The notes under the pieces are model-generated. The model did no database searches. It was not told the DNA's origin and was given only the letters and a program-made list of their open reading frames with translations. DNA of 64,000 bases, from NCBI RefSeq assembly GCF_009707515.1, contig NZ_WLYI01000009.1:62001-126000 (forward strand), written 5' to 3'. This document shows, piece after piece, positions 1 to 7,856 of the stretch (position 1 is its first letter; every line of letters starts with the position of its first letter). The position numbers and the translations under genes were made by a program. This DNA comes from Pseudomonas karstica. GTDB taxonomy: Bacteria; Pseudomonadota; Gammaproteobacteria; Pseudomonadales; Pseudomonadaceae.

Positions 1-1857
1 AGGGTAAACCTGCCATCTCTGAATATTCTGGGTGAGTTCATCGTCACCAACTGGTCCATGGGCGATAACGAAGGTTGCAACGTCCAGGTCCAACAGTATG
101 AAGCGGCTATCTTCGATGATGCCGTGGGTCAGCCATACAACCCCCTGGGCTTCATCAATCTGCCGTCCGGCGGTCTTGGGTCGCCAACTGGCCTGGCCTG
201 GTCACAGGATTCGGGTGCAGAGGTTGTGCAGGGAGTGCTGTCTTGGTCTCCACCTGATGGAATTGTGTCCGAGTACGCGGTCATCGTCAGGCAGGGAGCA
301 GGCGTTGCTCAATCTCACACCATCCAGGCGGCCAGCAACCGATGCCCAATCAACGGGCTACCCTCGGGCAGTTACACGATGAGCGTGGCGGCTCTAGGGC
401 CAATGGCTCGCTCTGGCGAGGCGACAATCAGCGTCAGCATTCAAGGGCCCCCGATTCCAGAGTCCTGTGTTGTGCAGTCTTCCATCGACTCGATCACGCT
501 GATACCAGGGAATGTACTTCAAGGCCTGAATGGTGGGACCTACGAGTATTTTTTCAGTACCTCCCCTCAAGCTACCGCCGCTGAGGCTACCTATCTGGGG
601 CAGGGCCTGACGTTCACGCATACGGGCCTGGGGTTCTACACGAACTATTACTACTTCATCCGCTCCGCAAATGCTTACGGGAAGAGTGCGTTCCTTTACG
701 TGCCTGCAGCCACATCCAATGACGTGTCCGCCTATTTGGCCGCGCTGGCTGGCAAGATCACCAAGACACAGCTTGGTCAGGACCTGCTGGGCGAGATCAA
801 CAAGATTCCTGGCCTTCAGGATCAGATCGACGCCCTCGATGACATCCTGCTTTATGACCCGGCGAAGCCCTACGTCAAGAACGACATCGTTCGTCAGGGC
901 CAGCGGCTGTACCAAGCCAAGGGACCGGTGCCGGTTAACACACCTCCACCGAACCTCACCTACTGGGTAGATGTGGGTCAGTCGGTCGAGACTGCCAACG
1001 GCCTGGCGCAACAGGTGGCGACCAACACTGCAGACATCACCGAGATCGACGGCGTTGTCACGGCCCAGGCCACGGCCTTCGAGGCGTTGCGGGCTTCCTA
1101 TCGCGACGACAACGGGGAGGGGGACCTGGCAGACGCCATCAAGGGCTGGACCAGCACGGCGGCAATTGCTCAGGAAAGCAGTGTTCGGGCTTCCGAAATC
1201 GAAGCGGCCGCACAGCGCCAGACCACTCTTGAAACGCAGGTCGGCAATAACGCGGCGAACCTGACCATTCTCGAAAGGGTGGTTTCCAACAACAACTCTG
1301 TCACTGCGCAGCAGCTCAGCCAACTCAGCACTACCGTGGGCGGCCAGGGCAGCCAAATCGGTCAGCAGCAGACCTTGATCGAGACCAACGCCTCGATCAT
1401 CAACAACGTGAAAGGGGATCTCGCTGCAAGCTGGTCCGTGAAGATGCAATACAACAGCAGCACCGGGCAGTACATCACCGCAGGGATTGGCCTTGGCATT
1501 GAGAACGTTGGCGGGACGCTGCAAAGCCAGTTCCTGGTCAGTGCCGACAGGTTTGCCATCGTCAACACCATGGCCGGGGGGACAGTCTCGGTACCGTTCG
1601 CAGTGCAGGGCGGCCAGGTCTTCATGAACTCCGCATTTATCCAGAACGGTAGCATCACGATGCTGAAGATAGGATCAGCTCTTCAATCCGACAACTATGC
1701 CGCAGGGGTTCAAGGCTGGCGTCTGGATAAGGCCGGGAATCTCGAGTTTAACGGGCCTGCACCTGGTGGTGGTCGTCTGACGATGACCAACAGAGCCATC
1801 AAGGTCTATGACGAAAACAACGTCAAGCGCGTGCAACTGGGAGATCTGACCGCATGA
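1..1857 (+). CDS. Phage tail tip / host-specificity protein (gpJ-like), 3' part only
   Basis: The reading frame is open from the first base of the window, so the gene starts upstream and about 618 C-terminal residues are visible; the ATG at 58 is internal. The visible part has two fibronectin-III-like beta domains (about residues 57-150 and 155-240), then a short segment with the pattern of a chitin-binding-like domain (YDPAKPYVKNDIV..LYQAK...PP...YW), then a polar, coiled-coil-like stretch rich in Q and N. The C-terminal region resembles DUF1983 (GIGLGIEN, ADRFAIVN, PFAVQGGQVF), which ends lambda gpJ-type tail tip proteins. In that family the protein sits at the tip of a siphovirus tail and contacts the receptor. 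It is followed, with a 4-base ATGA overlap, by two small genes and a tail fibre, as in a prophage late operon. Confidence 0.88.
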   Translation, partial: RVNLPSLNILGEFIVTNWSMGDNEGCNVQVQQYEAAIFDDAVGQPYNPLGFINLPSGGLGSPTGLAWSQDSGAEVVQGVLSWSPPDGIVSEYAVIVRQGAGVAQSHTIQAASNRCPINGLPSGSYTMSVAALGPMARSGEATISVSIQGPPIPESCVVQSSIDSITLIPGNVLQGLNGGTYEYFFSTSPQATAAEATYLGQGLTFTHTGLGFYTNYYYFIRSANAYGKSAFLYVPAATSNDVSAYLAALAGKITKTQLGQDLLGEINKIPGLQDQIDALDDILLYDPAKPYVKNDIVRQGQRLYQAKGPVPVNTPPPNLTYWVDVGQSVETANGLAQQVATNTADITEIDGVVTAQATAFEALRASYRDDNGEGDLADAIKGWTSTAAIAQESSVRASEIEAAAQRQTTLETQVGNNAANLTILERVVSNNNSVTAQQLSQLSTTVGGQGSQIGQQQTLIETNASIINNVKGDLAASWSVKMQYNSSTGQYITAGIGLGIENVGGTLQSQFLVSADRFAIVNTMAGGTVSVPFAVQGGQVFMNSAFIQNGSITMLKIGSALQSDNYAAGVQGWRLDKAGNLEFNGPAPGGGRLTMTNRAIKVYDENNVKRVQLGDLTA

Positions 1858-2186
1858 GTCATGGAGTGAGAACATGGAGCGCTAACGGCACCCTACAGAT
1901 GGACACTGATAGTTTTACTTATCAGGTCATCCACAGCGCACTATACAAACTGACACAAGGGGCTGTTATTACAGTCCCTATTGCAGGGTTTGACCCACTG
2001 AAGTGTGCTGCTGCGATACTTCCAACTAAACCGGCTGACCCTGGTACCAGCATCAGGGACGCCATGCCTTACCAGTCCGTAGCTAACGGGTCAGTGACTA
2101 TTCGATCAAGGCATCCAAGCGAGGGTACAGCAGAATACGCCTCAACAATCGAATTTAGGCTGCTCGTAGTGAGGTATAAAAATTGA
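1854..2186 (+). CDS. Small phage tail-linked protein, unrecognised
   Basis: This 110-residue protein starts at ATG 1854, overlapping the stop of the tail tip gene (ATGA), and its own stop overlaps the TTG start of the next gene, so the three are probably translationally coupled. It has no signal peptide or membrane segment. Near its N-terminus it carries GVRTWSANGTLQMDTD, a pattern that recurs in the next protein as GLRMWAADGSIIYDS; similar lines occur in small phage proteins found beside tail tip genes. The DNA is visibly more AT-rich than the flanking tail genes, suggesting a separately acquired module. I infer a tail-tip accessory or structural role from position only; no catalytic motif is visible. 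Confidence 0.7.
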   Translation: MSHGVRTWSANGTLQMDTDSFTYQVIHSALYKLTQGAVITVPIAGFDPLKCAAAILPTKPADPGTSIRDAMPYQSVANGSVTIRSRHPSEGTAEYASTIEFRLLVVRYKN

Positions 2187-2866
2187 CATATGGGCTAACC
2201 GTACAAAATGACTCCAACTACATCCAGATAGACTCCGATACCCCCAGACTCTGTGCAATATATAGCGGTACGTATTCAGAAGATGGAACGACAGCTACTA
2301 TCACGTTCTCTTCGCCTATAACTACAAGTGAGCCACCTTGTATGTTTATACGTAATGATCAGAGCCTGCCGGACACTCTGTACAACGGATGCACAATAAT
2401 CGGGGTAGTAGGAAATTGGACCGGGTTTACCCTAAGCACTAACAACACTAACTTTGGGATAAAGGGGAAGTGGTTTGCTGCCGTATTCTCGGCAAAGGCC
2501 GAGGCTGATTATGGTCTACGGATGTGGGCGGCTGATGGCTCCATCATCTATGATTCCGGTACGACTCCTGTATTAGTTACCCGTGCAAGCCACTCCTGGA
2601 CATACCAAGGCTCCTACAACGGAAGCCAGGGGACAGGTAACTATAGAAGTAGTAACGCAGGAGGAGGACCCCTCCTGAGTGATGAGTATTTTATGATAAA
2701 CCCTTTTTCAAGAGGGGCGCTGTGCAGCAACGGAGGATGGGCCGAATCAGGCGTACAATTCAACTCCACAAACAATTATCTGCTGTGGTACGCATTCCAG
2801 GCATTCGGTCTGTGGATTGATGCGGGGCAGCCAGCAGCCATCTTTGCGCGACTGCCTGGCACATAA
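2183..2866 (+). CDS. Phage tail-linked protein with GLRMWxxxG motif, unrecognised
   Basis: This protein has 227 residues. The start is TTG 2183, overlapping the preceding stop (TTGA); no ATG gives a better beginning, and the product then starts MTYGL, matching the MSHGV start of its neighbour. The sequence is rich in T, S, N, G and aromatic residues, as in beta-structured virion proteins, with no membrane segment. Around residue 112 it repeats the neighbour's motif (YGLRMWAADGSIIYDS). A Gly/Asn-rich stretch (residues about 150-170) precedes a hydrophobic C-terminus. The gene ends 40 bases before a terminator and is followed by the tail fibre. A role at the tail tip is inferred from position. 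Confidence 0.7.
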   Translation: MTYGLTVQNDSNYIQIDSDTPRLCAIYSGTYSEDGTTATITFSSPITTSEPPCMFIRNDQSLPDTLYNGCTIIGVVGNWTGFTLSTNNTNFGIKGKWFAAVFSAKAEADYGLRMWAADGSIIYDSGTTPVLVTRASHSWTYQGSYNGSQGTGNYRSSNAGGGPLLSDEYFMINPFSRGALCSNGGWAESGVQFNSTNNYLLWYAFQAFGLWIDAGQPAAIFARLPGT

Positions 2867-2906
2867 TTAAAATTAATAAACTGTAAGCCAACTTAGCGAT
2901 AACAGG

Positions 2907-2928
2907 CCCGCCGATGTGCGGGTTTTTT
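2907..2928 (+). terminator. Rho-independent terminator before the tail fibre
   Basis: Stem CCCGC/GCGGG with a 6-base loop, then six T. It separates the tail tip group from the tail fibre gene. An ATG lying inside this hairpin (2916) is in frame with the fibre gene but is not a plausible start. Confidence 0.7.
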
Positions 2929-2951
2929 ATTACCTGAATAAAGGAAAAGCC

Positions 2952-4136
2952 ATGCCCTGGTACAAATCTGGGACGGTTTCCGTCACCCTGAATTCCAATG
3001 CCGTTATCGGTACTGGCACGGCGCTCATCGTGAACTGCCGAGTCGGCGATGCGTTCCGTGGGCCAGACGGCGCATGGTACGAAGTCACCAACGTTGCGAG
3101 TAACACGGCACTTTCTATTTCGCCGACCTACAAGGGGGCCACGACAGCGGCAGGTAGCTATGCACTGGCTCCGATGCAGGGGTACGTGAAGGATTCGGCG
3201 GATGCGCTGAGAGCCATCGTCAATACCTACGGTGCCCAGTTGGCAGCCCTCGGGACTACCGGCAACTATGACGTGCTGCCAGTGACAAAGGGCGGAACCG
3301 GATCGGCAACCCAGGGGGGAGCACGGACCAATCTTGGTCTGGGCGCTGCCGCAGTGGCGGCCATCGGTTATGAAAATGGGGATGTGGCTGATTCCTATGC
3401 GACGGGCAGAACGAGAGCAAGCGTTGTTCAAAGCTGGCTGACAAACACGGGGCATGGACTCGACCCTAACCTTTACCCACCCGGCTCTCCGAGCATGCCC
3501 ACTGGTGGCACAGGGTTTTGGTATAAGCAGGTTTTCCGACATTCTGCTACCACCAACAGACTGACAATCGCCTGGCCTTATGGGACTACCAGCTCAGGCT
3601 CTGGCACAGTGAAGTTTCAGTCGATCTATGACGGCTCCTTAACGCCATGGATCGAGCTGTACCACACCGGAAACACCACTCGAGGATCAGGCGGAGTGTT
3701 GTCGGCTGCATCGCCGATCCTGCGTATTGCCTGCGTTGCGACCAGTGAGCGTGGCGACCTGCAGGAGCAGACTTTTGAGCCTGCCGGGGAGTGGGGCGTA
3801 ACCAACAATGAAGCCCGTGGCGTCAGCGTTGAACGCCTCGCCGAAGGTGAATACAGGGTGACCGGTAGTTTGGGCCTGGCCCTTGAGGGTTGGCGCACCC
3901 AAGACCCTTGCTCACCTGACGGTGGCCGCACGCTGGGCATTTCGGACAGTCGCCAGGATTCCGATGGAACGGTAACCATCAGCCTGTTCAAACAGCGCTG
4001 GACGCTCTCAGAAGACGGCGAAATGGTTCCGGGCCGAGGTGCCCCGATGGATGTGCCGCTCAACAGCTGGATCGATGTCCGGCTTGAGATGCCAGCCATC
4101 GAGCCGCCACCGCCTCCCTCCCTAATCGAAGAATAA
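2952..4136 (+). CDS. Phage tail fibre protein
   Basis: I place the start at ATG 2952, behind AAAGGAAAAGCC, giving 394 residues; an upstream in-frame ATG at 2916 lies inside the terminator. The N-terminus (MPWYKSGTVSVT.NSN.VIGTGT) is the virion-attachment domain seen in Pseudomonas prophage and pyocin-type tail fibres. Residues about 110-140 carry the common fibre motif TKGGTGS..QGGARTNLGLG. The distal half is variable and glycine-rich and would bind the receptor. The last 130 residues look like a separate C-terminal domain ending in a proline run (PPPPPS). Known of the family: trimeric receptor-binding fibre. Inference: this is the active fibre, since a second, broken fibre end lies at 4326-4556. 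Confidence 0.85.
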   Translation: MPWYKSGTVSVTLNSNAVIGTGTALIVNCRVGDAFRGPDGAWYEVTNVASNTALSISPTYKGATTAAGSYALAPMQGYVKDSADALRAIVNTYGAQLAALGTTGNYDVLPVTKGGTGSATQGGARTNLGLGAAAVAAIGYENGDVADSYATGRTRASVVQSWLTNTGHGLDPNLYPPGSPSMPTGGTGFWYKQVFRHSATTNRLTIAWPYGTTSSGSGTVKFQSIYDGSLTPWIELYHTGNTTRGSGGVLSAASPILRIACVATSERGDLQEQTFEPAGEWGVTNNEARGVSVERLAEGEYRVTGSLGLALEGWRTQDPCSPDGGRTLGISDSRQDSDGTVTISLFKQRWTLSEDGEMVPGRGAPMDVPLNSWIDVRLEMPAIEPPPPPSLIEE

Positions 4137-4139
4137 CAG

Positions 4140-4162
4140 CCCGCCCTGAGCGGGTTTATTTT
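4140..4162 (+). terminator. Terminator after the tail fibre
   Basis: Stem CCCGC/GCGGG with loop CCTGA and a T-rich tail (TTTATTTT). It lies directly upstream of the ribosome-binding/start module at 4166-4183. Confidence 0.6.
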
Positions 4163-4165
4163 CGT

Positions 4166-4183
4166 CTGGAGAAAAGTATGACC
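4166..4183 (+). repeat. 18-bp direct repeat, copy 1 (RBS plus start codon module)
   Basis: CTGGAGAAAAGTATGACC is identical to 7419-7436. Both copies lie behind a GC-rich terminator and supply the ribosome-binding site and first codons of an endolysin gene. The identity makes the two sites plausible recombination points around the intervening cassette. Confidence 0.85.
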
Positions 4184-4330
4184 ATCACCGAGCAGCAGTT
4201 GCTGCGCATCCTTCCGAACGCCGGCCGCCAAGCTGGCGTTTTTGCATCTGCGCTGAGCCTGGCCATGGAGCGGTACCAGATCAACACAAAGCTGCGCATG
4301 GCTGCTTTCATTGCCCAGGTCGGCCATGAG
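4178..4330 (+). pseudogene. Broken GH19 (chitinase-like) endolysin, N-terminal fragment
   Basis: From ATG 4178 about 51 residues match the start of Pseudomonas prophage and pyocin-cluster GH19 endolysins (MTITEQQLLRILPNAGR, then AAFIAQVGHE). The match stops exactly at the point where the family continues into its catalytic core, and the rest of the frame (to 4489) is arginine-rich text that is the tail-fibre fragment read out of frame. The catalytic glutamates and the C-terminal three quarters of the domain are absent, so the product cannot be an active muramidase/chitinase. The start and ribosome-binding site are intact, so a short peptide may still be made. Confidence 0.75.
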
Positions 4331-4556
4331 CCTTCCAGTTCCGATGCCTGGGGCCAAATTCAGAGTGCAAAAGCAAGGCGCTACTGCATTAACTATCGCC
4401 GCCGCTGGCGGGACCTCTATGCTTACAGGCGCAACAGGAAGCCGTACATCGGCAGTCGCAACAACTGCCGAGCTCGGGTCATGCCTTGAGTTCGAGGCGC
4501 TAGGATCAGCGCTGTGGATGGTCACTGCGGTGCGTGGGACCTGGGCATTTACATAG
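4326..4556 (+). pseudogene. C-terminal fragment of a second tail fibre
   Basis: In the +1 frame relative to the broken endolysin, residues from MSLPVPMPGAKFRVQ to the stop at 4556 read GAKFRVQKQGATALTI, then LEFEALGSALWMVT and GTWAFT. This is the pattern of the distal end of Pseudomonas phage tail fibres (trimer-tip beta domain). It has no start signal of its own and its N-terminus is fused to the endolysin fragment around 4326-4330. It is best read as a relic of a recombination that replaced fibre and lysis genes. Confidence 0.6.
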
Positions 4557-4594
4557 CGGGTATTGCTTTATTCTGTTCAGGCGTGACAGCGGAG

Positions 4595-5710
4595 TTATTG
4601 CCCGGCCGGCGGGAGCGAGGTTAGGTAGCCGTCATGCGAATCTCGCTCAACATTGGTCACGATCACATAGTCAGGCTTGAACTTTTTCACAAGCTCAGCA
4701 ACGCTCGCAGGCTTCACTCTTTTGTGATGAGCCTGAAGGATCTCAGAGAAGGTCGCCGACATAAATGGAGACATGGCGGAGCCAAACGAGTCGCGCAGCC
4801 ACAGCACGCGCTTGTTGTTCAGGGCGCCTTCTGACCTAACCAGGGTCGGGGTTACAGGAGCGCCGACAGGGATGTTCTCCCCCGTGGAGATCAGTTTCAT
4901 GCTGGAAAACTCAAACTGACTGATCTCCATTTGCCGTATTGTCTTGTCGGTCAGTGAAAGCTCTGTGTCCTTGAGATTTACTCGTATACGCTGAAAGTTT
5001 GCCAAATCCCCGCCGATACGAGGCGTTGCAGTGTAGTCATCGAATCTCGGCGCCTCAGGAAAGCTAAGATCTGGAGCGCTACCATGAAGACTGGCGGTCA
5101 ACTCATTGAAGGCAATCCAAGCGCCCAATGCATTCCAGTGGGTATCGGTCTTGTAATATAGAGGAAGTTCAGTCTTGGCTTTCGCTTCTACGAGTTCCGA
5201 CTTCGGGAATACGAAGATGCCTTGGTGGCCGTTATCGACAATCGCATCAGTCACGCCTGTGGGGCTGCTGGCAGCCCAGTCAGGCATGAATTCAGGATAG
5301 ATAGTTTCTTTGTCAGGGCCGATTAGGACCTTGTAAACAGTTACTCCGTTTTGGGAGTACCACTTATTCCAGGCGTCTGCCGAAATATCGATCTTCTTAA
5401 CTAAAGGCTCGATGCTTTTGGTCGCGCCAAGTCTCTTGGAGGTAATGTTTTTAGCGAAGTCATCACCAAGATACATCCAGCCATCACGACCAATTACTAC
5501 CTGCTTAGGGCTAATGGATATCCCGAGGTGGTAGTAAACATTTCCAAGGTATGGAAGCGTAAAGTCCATGTTGTATAGCTCAGACTTCCATCCTAGCCAG
5601 TCCACTGGAAGTGGTTTCGTGGATTCATGGATTCGTTTGTAGTTTGCTATAGGAGCTATAGACAAAGCCGACAAAGAGAGAGCAATAAACGCGAATATTT
5701 TAATCTTCAT
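4595..5710 (-). CDS. AlgX/AlgJ-like SGNH-type O-acetyltransferase component
   Basis: This 371-residue protein has an N-terminal hydrophobic segment (residues about 4-22) that is a signal peptide or anchor, so the body is periplasmic. It contains the signatures of the AlgX/AlgJ/DHHW family: GRDGWMYLGDD near residue 75, YYKTDTHWNALGAW near residue 185 (the Asp-x-His pair) and LWLRDSFGSAM near residue 305 (the catalytic Ser). In that family such proteins move acetyl groups onto exopolysaccharide or other glycans, taking them from a partner MBOAT membrane protein. The partner lies 10 bases upstream in the same operon. Codon use is AT-richer than the surrounding genes. The cassette runs against the phage late operon, which suggests a moron expressed in the lysogen. 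The polysaccharide target cannot be read from sequence. Confidence 0.82.
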   Translation of the reverse strand: MKIKIFAFIALSLSALSIAPIANYKRIHESTKPLPVDWLGWKSELYNMDFTLPYLGNVYYHLGISISPKQVVIGRDGWMYLGDDFAKNITSKRLGATKSIEPLVKKIDISADAWNKWYSQNGVTVYKVLIGPDKETIYPEFMPDWAASSPTGVTDAIVDNGHQGIFVFPKSELVEAKAKTELPLYYKTDTHWNALGAWIAFNELTASLHGSAPDLSFPEAPRFDDYTATPRIGGDLANFQRIRVNLKDTELSLTDKTIRQMEISQFEFSSMKLISTGENIPVGAPVTPTLVRSEGALNNKRVLWLRDSFGSAMSPFMSATFSEILQAHHKRVKPASVAELVKKFKPDYVIVTNVERDSHDGYLTSLPPAGQ

Positions 5711-5720
5711 GTGATTGCAC

Positions 5721-7202
5721 TCAGAAGTTGAAATACAGGAATACGGTGCTTACGGACTGTACTGTTGAGTACATCGCAACACTGAACAGGATCGACATCC
5801 AGATCATTTTTCTCCAGCCCAGGCTGCCTTGCGTTGTCATCTCGTAGGAGTTTTTGTGTGCTATGACAACGAATGCAATCGCAATCATGCCAAAGCATAT
5901 GGCGTTGGCGGCCATGCCTATTGGGAGAATATTAAGCAGGTGGTCAGATCCGACGCCAGCCCAGGCCAGCTTGTCAGTTGAGATGTCTGCGATATTGGAT
6001 TCTGCAATCGACCTGAAATTCACCATTCCAGACAGGATGCGCATGGCGTCATCGATAGATGTGGCGCGGAAGAAAATCCAGGTTACGTTGATGAAAAGGA
6101 ACGTGACCAGCCACGCCAGAGGGTTTGGCATGGACATCCCGAGGTTTTTCCACAGGCGGTGTATCACCAGGGCTCCACCATGCAGTGCGCCCCAAATTAC
6201 GAACATCCAGCTTGCGCCGTGCCACAGGCCGCCAAGGATGAATGTTGCCATGAGATTGAAATAGATTCGTGCAGATGAGCAGCGGTTGCCGCCAAGCGGG
6301 ATGTACAGGTAGTCGCGAAGGTACCGGCTAAGCGTCATGTGCCAGCGCCGCCAGAAGTCCTGTATATCGAGGGACTTGTATGGTGAATTAAAGTTGATTG
6401 GTAGCCATATGTTGAAAAGTAGTGCGGCGCCAATAGCCATGTCGCAGTAGCCACTGAAGTCGAAATAAAGCTGGAAGGTATACGACAGGCTTGCCGCCCA
6501 CGAGCTGAAAAAGTCATGACTGGCTCCGCTGGCAAATCCGGCATCAGCCCAGACCGCAAACGTGTCAGCAATCATGACCTTTTTGAAAAGCCCGATACTG
6601 AAGATGAAGATACCCATGAAAATGTTTCGATACCTGACAGCCAGAGTCCACTTCGACTGAAACTGGCCCATCATTTCCTTGTGGTGCAGAATGGGGCCGG
6701 CGATCAGGTGCGGGAAGAATGTCACAAATAGAGCGTAGTTTACGAAATCGTATTCTTTTGCCTCTCCCTTGTAGCTATCTACCAAAAAAGCAATCTGGGT
6801 AAAGGTGTAAAAGCTGATACCTAGAGGCAGAATTATCTCGCTAAGATGAAAGGACGATCCTGCGACAGCGTTCAAATTGTCGATAAAGAAGTTTGCGTAT
6901 TTAAAGTACCCAAGCAATGCAAGGTTTATAGCAATGCTCAATCCAAGGACCAGCTTTCTTGATGCCTTGATTCTCAACCCCGTGGCATGAGGGGAGATTG
7001 CGCACCCTATTACGAAGTTGAAGAATATAGAGCCAAGAAGCAACGGTATGTATGTGACGCTCCAATATCCATAGAAGAAAACACTTGCAGCTACAAGCCA
7101 TAGCTTTCCTGCTGGTACTAGACGGAGCTTGTTCAGCGCAAAATATACGAAAAACACAACTGGCAGATAAACCAGTATGAATATTGATGAGCTAAATATC
7201 AT
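5721..7202 (-). CDS. MBOAT-family membrane O-acyltransferase (AlgI/PatA-like)
   Basis: This 493-residue protein has about ten to twelve hydrophobic segments, typical of MBOAT proteins. Recognisable family features are YFKYANFF, YFDFSGYCDMAIG, FWRRWHMTLSRYLRDY, the IPLGGNR loop, and GLWHGASWMF with the invariant catalytic histidine. In AlgI/PatA systems this protein carries an acyl group, usually acetyl, across the inner membrane and hands it to a periplasmic SGNH partner; here that partner is the next gene. The ATG at 7202 has a good AGGAAG site. Together the pair could O-acetylate a surface glycan such as O antigen. Its placement between tail fibre and lysis genes of a prophage suggests lysogenic conversion; that is inference. 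Confidence 0.88.
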   Translation of the reverse strand: MIFSSSIFILVYLPVVFFVYFALNKLRLVPAGKLWLVAASVFFYGYWSVTYIPLLLGSIFFNFVIGCAISPHATGLRIKASRKLVLGLSIAINLALLGYFKYANFFIDNLNAVAGSSFHLSEIILPLGISFYTFTQIAFLVDSYKGEAKEYDFVNYALFVTFFPHLIAGPILHHKEMMGQFQSKWTLAVRYRNIFMGIFIFSIGLFKKVMIADTFAVWADAGFASGASHDFFSSWAASLSYTFQLYFDFSGYCDMAIGAALLFNIWLPINFNSPYKSLDIQDFWRRWHMTLSRYLRDYLYIPLGGNRCSSARIYFNLMATFILGGLWHGASWMFVIWGALHGGALVIHRLWKNLGMSMPNPLAWLVTFLFINVTWIFFRATSIDDAMRILSGMVNFRSIAESNIADISTDKLAWAGVGSDHLLNILPIGMAANAICFGMIAIAFVVIAHKNSYEMTTQGSLGWRKMIWMSILFSVAMYSTVQSVSTVFLYFNF

Positions 7203-7390
7203 TTGTATCTTCCTGATGCGTTATTTCACCCGCGACTATCGCAAGCATCCAGTTCTTGTCTTCCAGCAATTTTTATTATTCGTCCGGCCTGTCTCTCGCG
7301 AGTCTCTCCGCTATGGCGGCCGAGATTCTACCTGAAACGGAGTGGCATATTACCATCACTGACCGGCAGATGCCGGGCGGCCCCTCAAAC
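7203..7390. other. Non-coding or remnant stretch between acyltransferase and endolysin
   Basis: This stretch holds the promoter side of the leftward acyltransferase operon. One plus-strand frame (about 7290-7390) reads LPETEWHITITDRQMPGG, which could be the end of a lost phage gene such as a fibre or chaperone, but I cannot assign it. No complete gene is seen. Confidence 0.35.
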
Positions 7391-7391
7391 A

Positions 7392-7416
7392 CCGGCCTCG
7401 AGGCCGGTATTTTTTT
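7392..7416 (+). terminator. Terminator before the endolysin
   Basis: Stem ACCGGCC/GGCCGGT around TCGA, then a T-rich run. It occupies the same position before the second 18-bp repeat as the hairpin at 4140 does before the first. Confidence 0.7.
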
Positions 7417-7418
7417 GC

Positions 7419-7436
7419 CTGGAGAAAAGTATGACC
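7419..7436 (+). repeat. 18-bp direct repeat, copy 2 (RBS plus start codon module)
   Basis: Identical to 4166-4183. It provides GGAGAA and the ATG of the intact endolysin. The two copies bracket the broken endolysin, the fibre fragment and the acyltransferase pair. Confidence 0.85.
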
Positions 7437-7856
7437 GTTACCGAAAAAGACCGGGATATCCTGGCACGCACGCTTTATGGAGAGGCCCGCGGCGAGGGTT
7501 TTGAAGGCCAGATCGCCGTCGCCTGGACCATTCGCAACCGCGTGTTCGATGGCAAAGCCAAGTCCTGGTGGGGAGAGGGCTACGCCGGCGTGTGCCTGAA
7601 GCCCTGGCAGTTCAGCTGCTGGAACAAGAACGACCCGAATTACGCCTACCTGAGTGGCGCCAAGCCGATCCCGGCGGCGCAGTTCGCCCAGGCCCAGCGC
7701 GCTGCTGACTTAGTGATGTCGGGCGCGGTACCGGATCCAACCGGCGGGGCTACGCATTACTACGCGACCACCATGCCAAAAGCTCCGACCTGGGCGGCGA
7801 AGACCAAGGAGACGCTGCGCCTTGGTCATCACGTCTTCTTCAAGGATGTGCCATGA
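7431..7856 (+). CDS. Endolysin, SleB-type cell wall hydrolase
   Basis: The 141-residue protein starts at ATG 7431, behind CTGGAGAAAAGT. It matches the Hydrolase_2/SleB fold: LARTLYGEARGE with the catalytic glutamate near residue 18, AVAWTIRNRV, a CLKPWQFSCWN segment, and GATHYYA near the C-terminus. This family cleaves peptidoglycan as a lytic enzyme. No signal peptide is present, so export would need a holin, which I do not find in the window. The stop overlaps the start of the spanin gene (ATGA). It appears to have replaced the GH19 endolysin whose remains lie at 4178. Confidence 0.87.
   Translation: MTVTEKDRDILARTLYGEARGEGFEGQIAVAWTIRNRVFDGKAKSWWGEGYAGVCLKPWQFSCWNKNDPNYAYLSGAKPIPAAQFAQAQRAADLVMSGAVPDPTGGATHYYATTMPKAPTWAAKTKETLRLGHHVFFKDVP

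Noticed and set aside
58..1857. Tail tip gene starting at ATG 58
   Set aside because: The frame is open to base 1 with matching protein text before residue 20, so the ATG is internal.
2916..2951. Upstream start for the tail fibre
   Set aside because: The ATG lies within the terminator hairpin; ATG 2952 has a proper ribosome-binding site.
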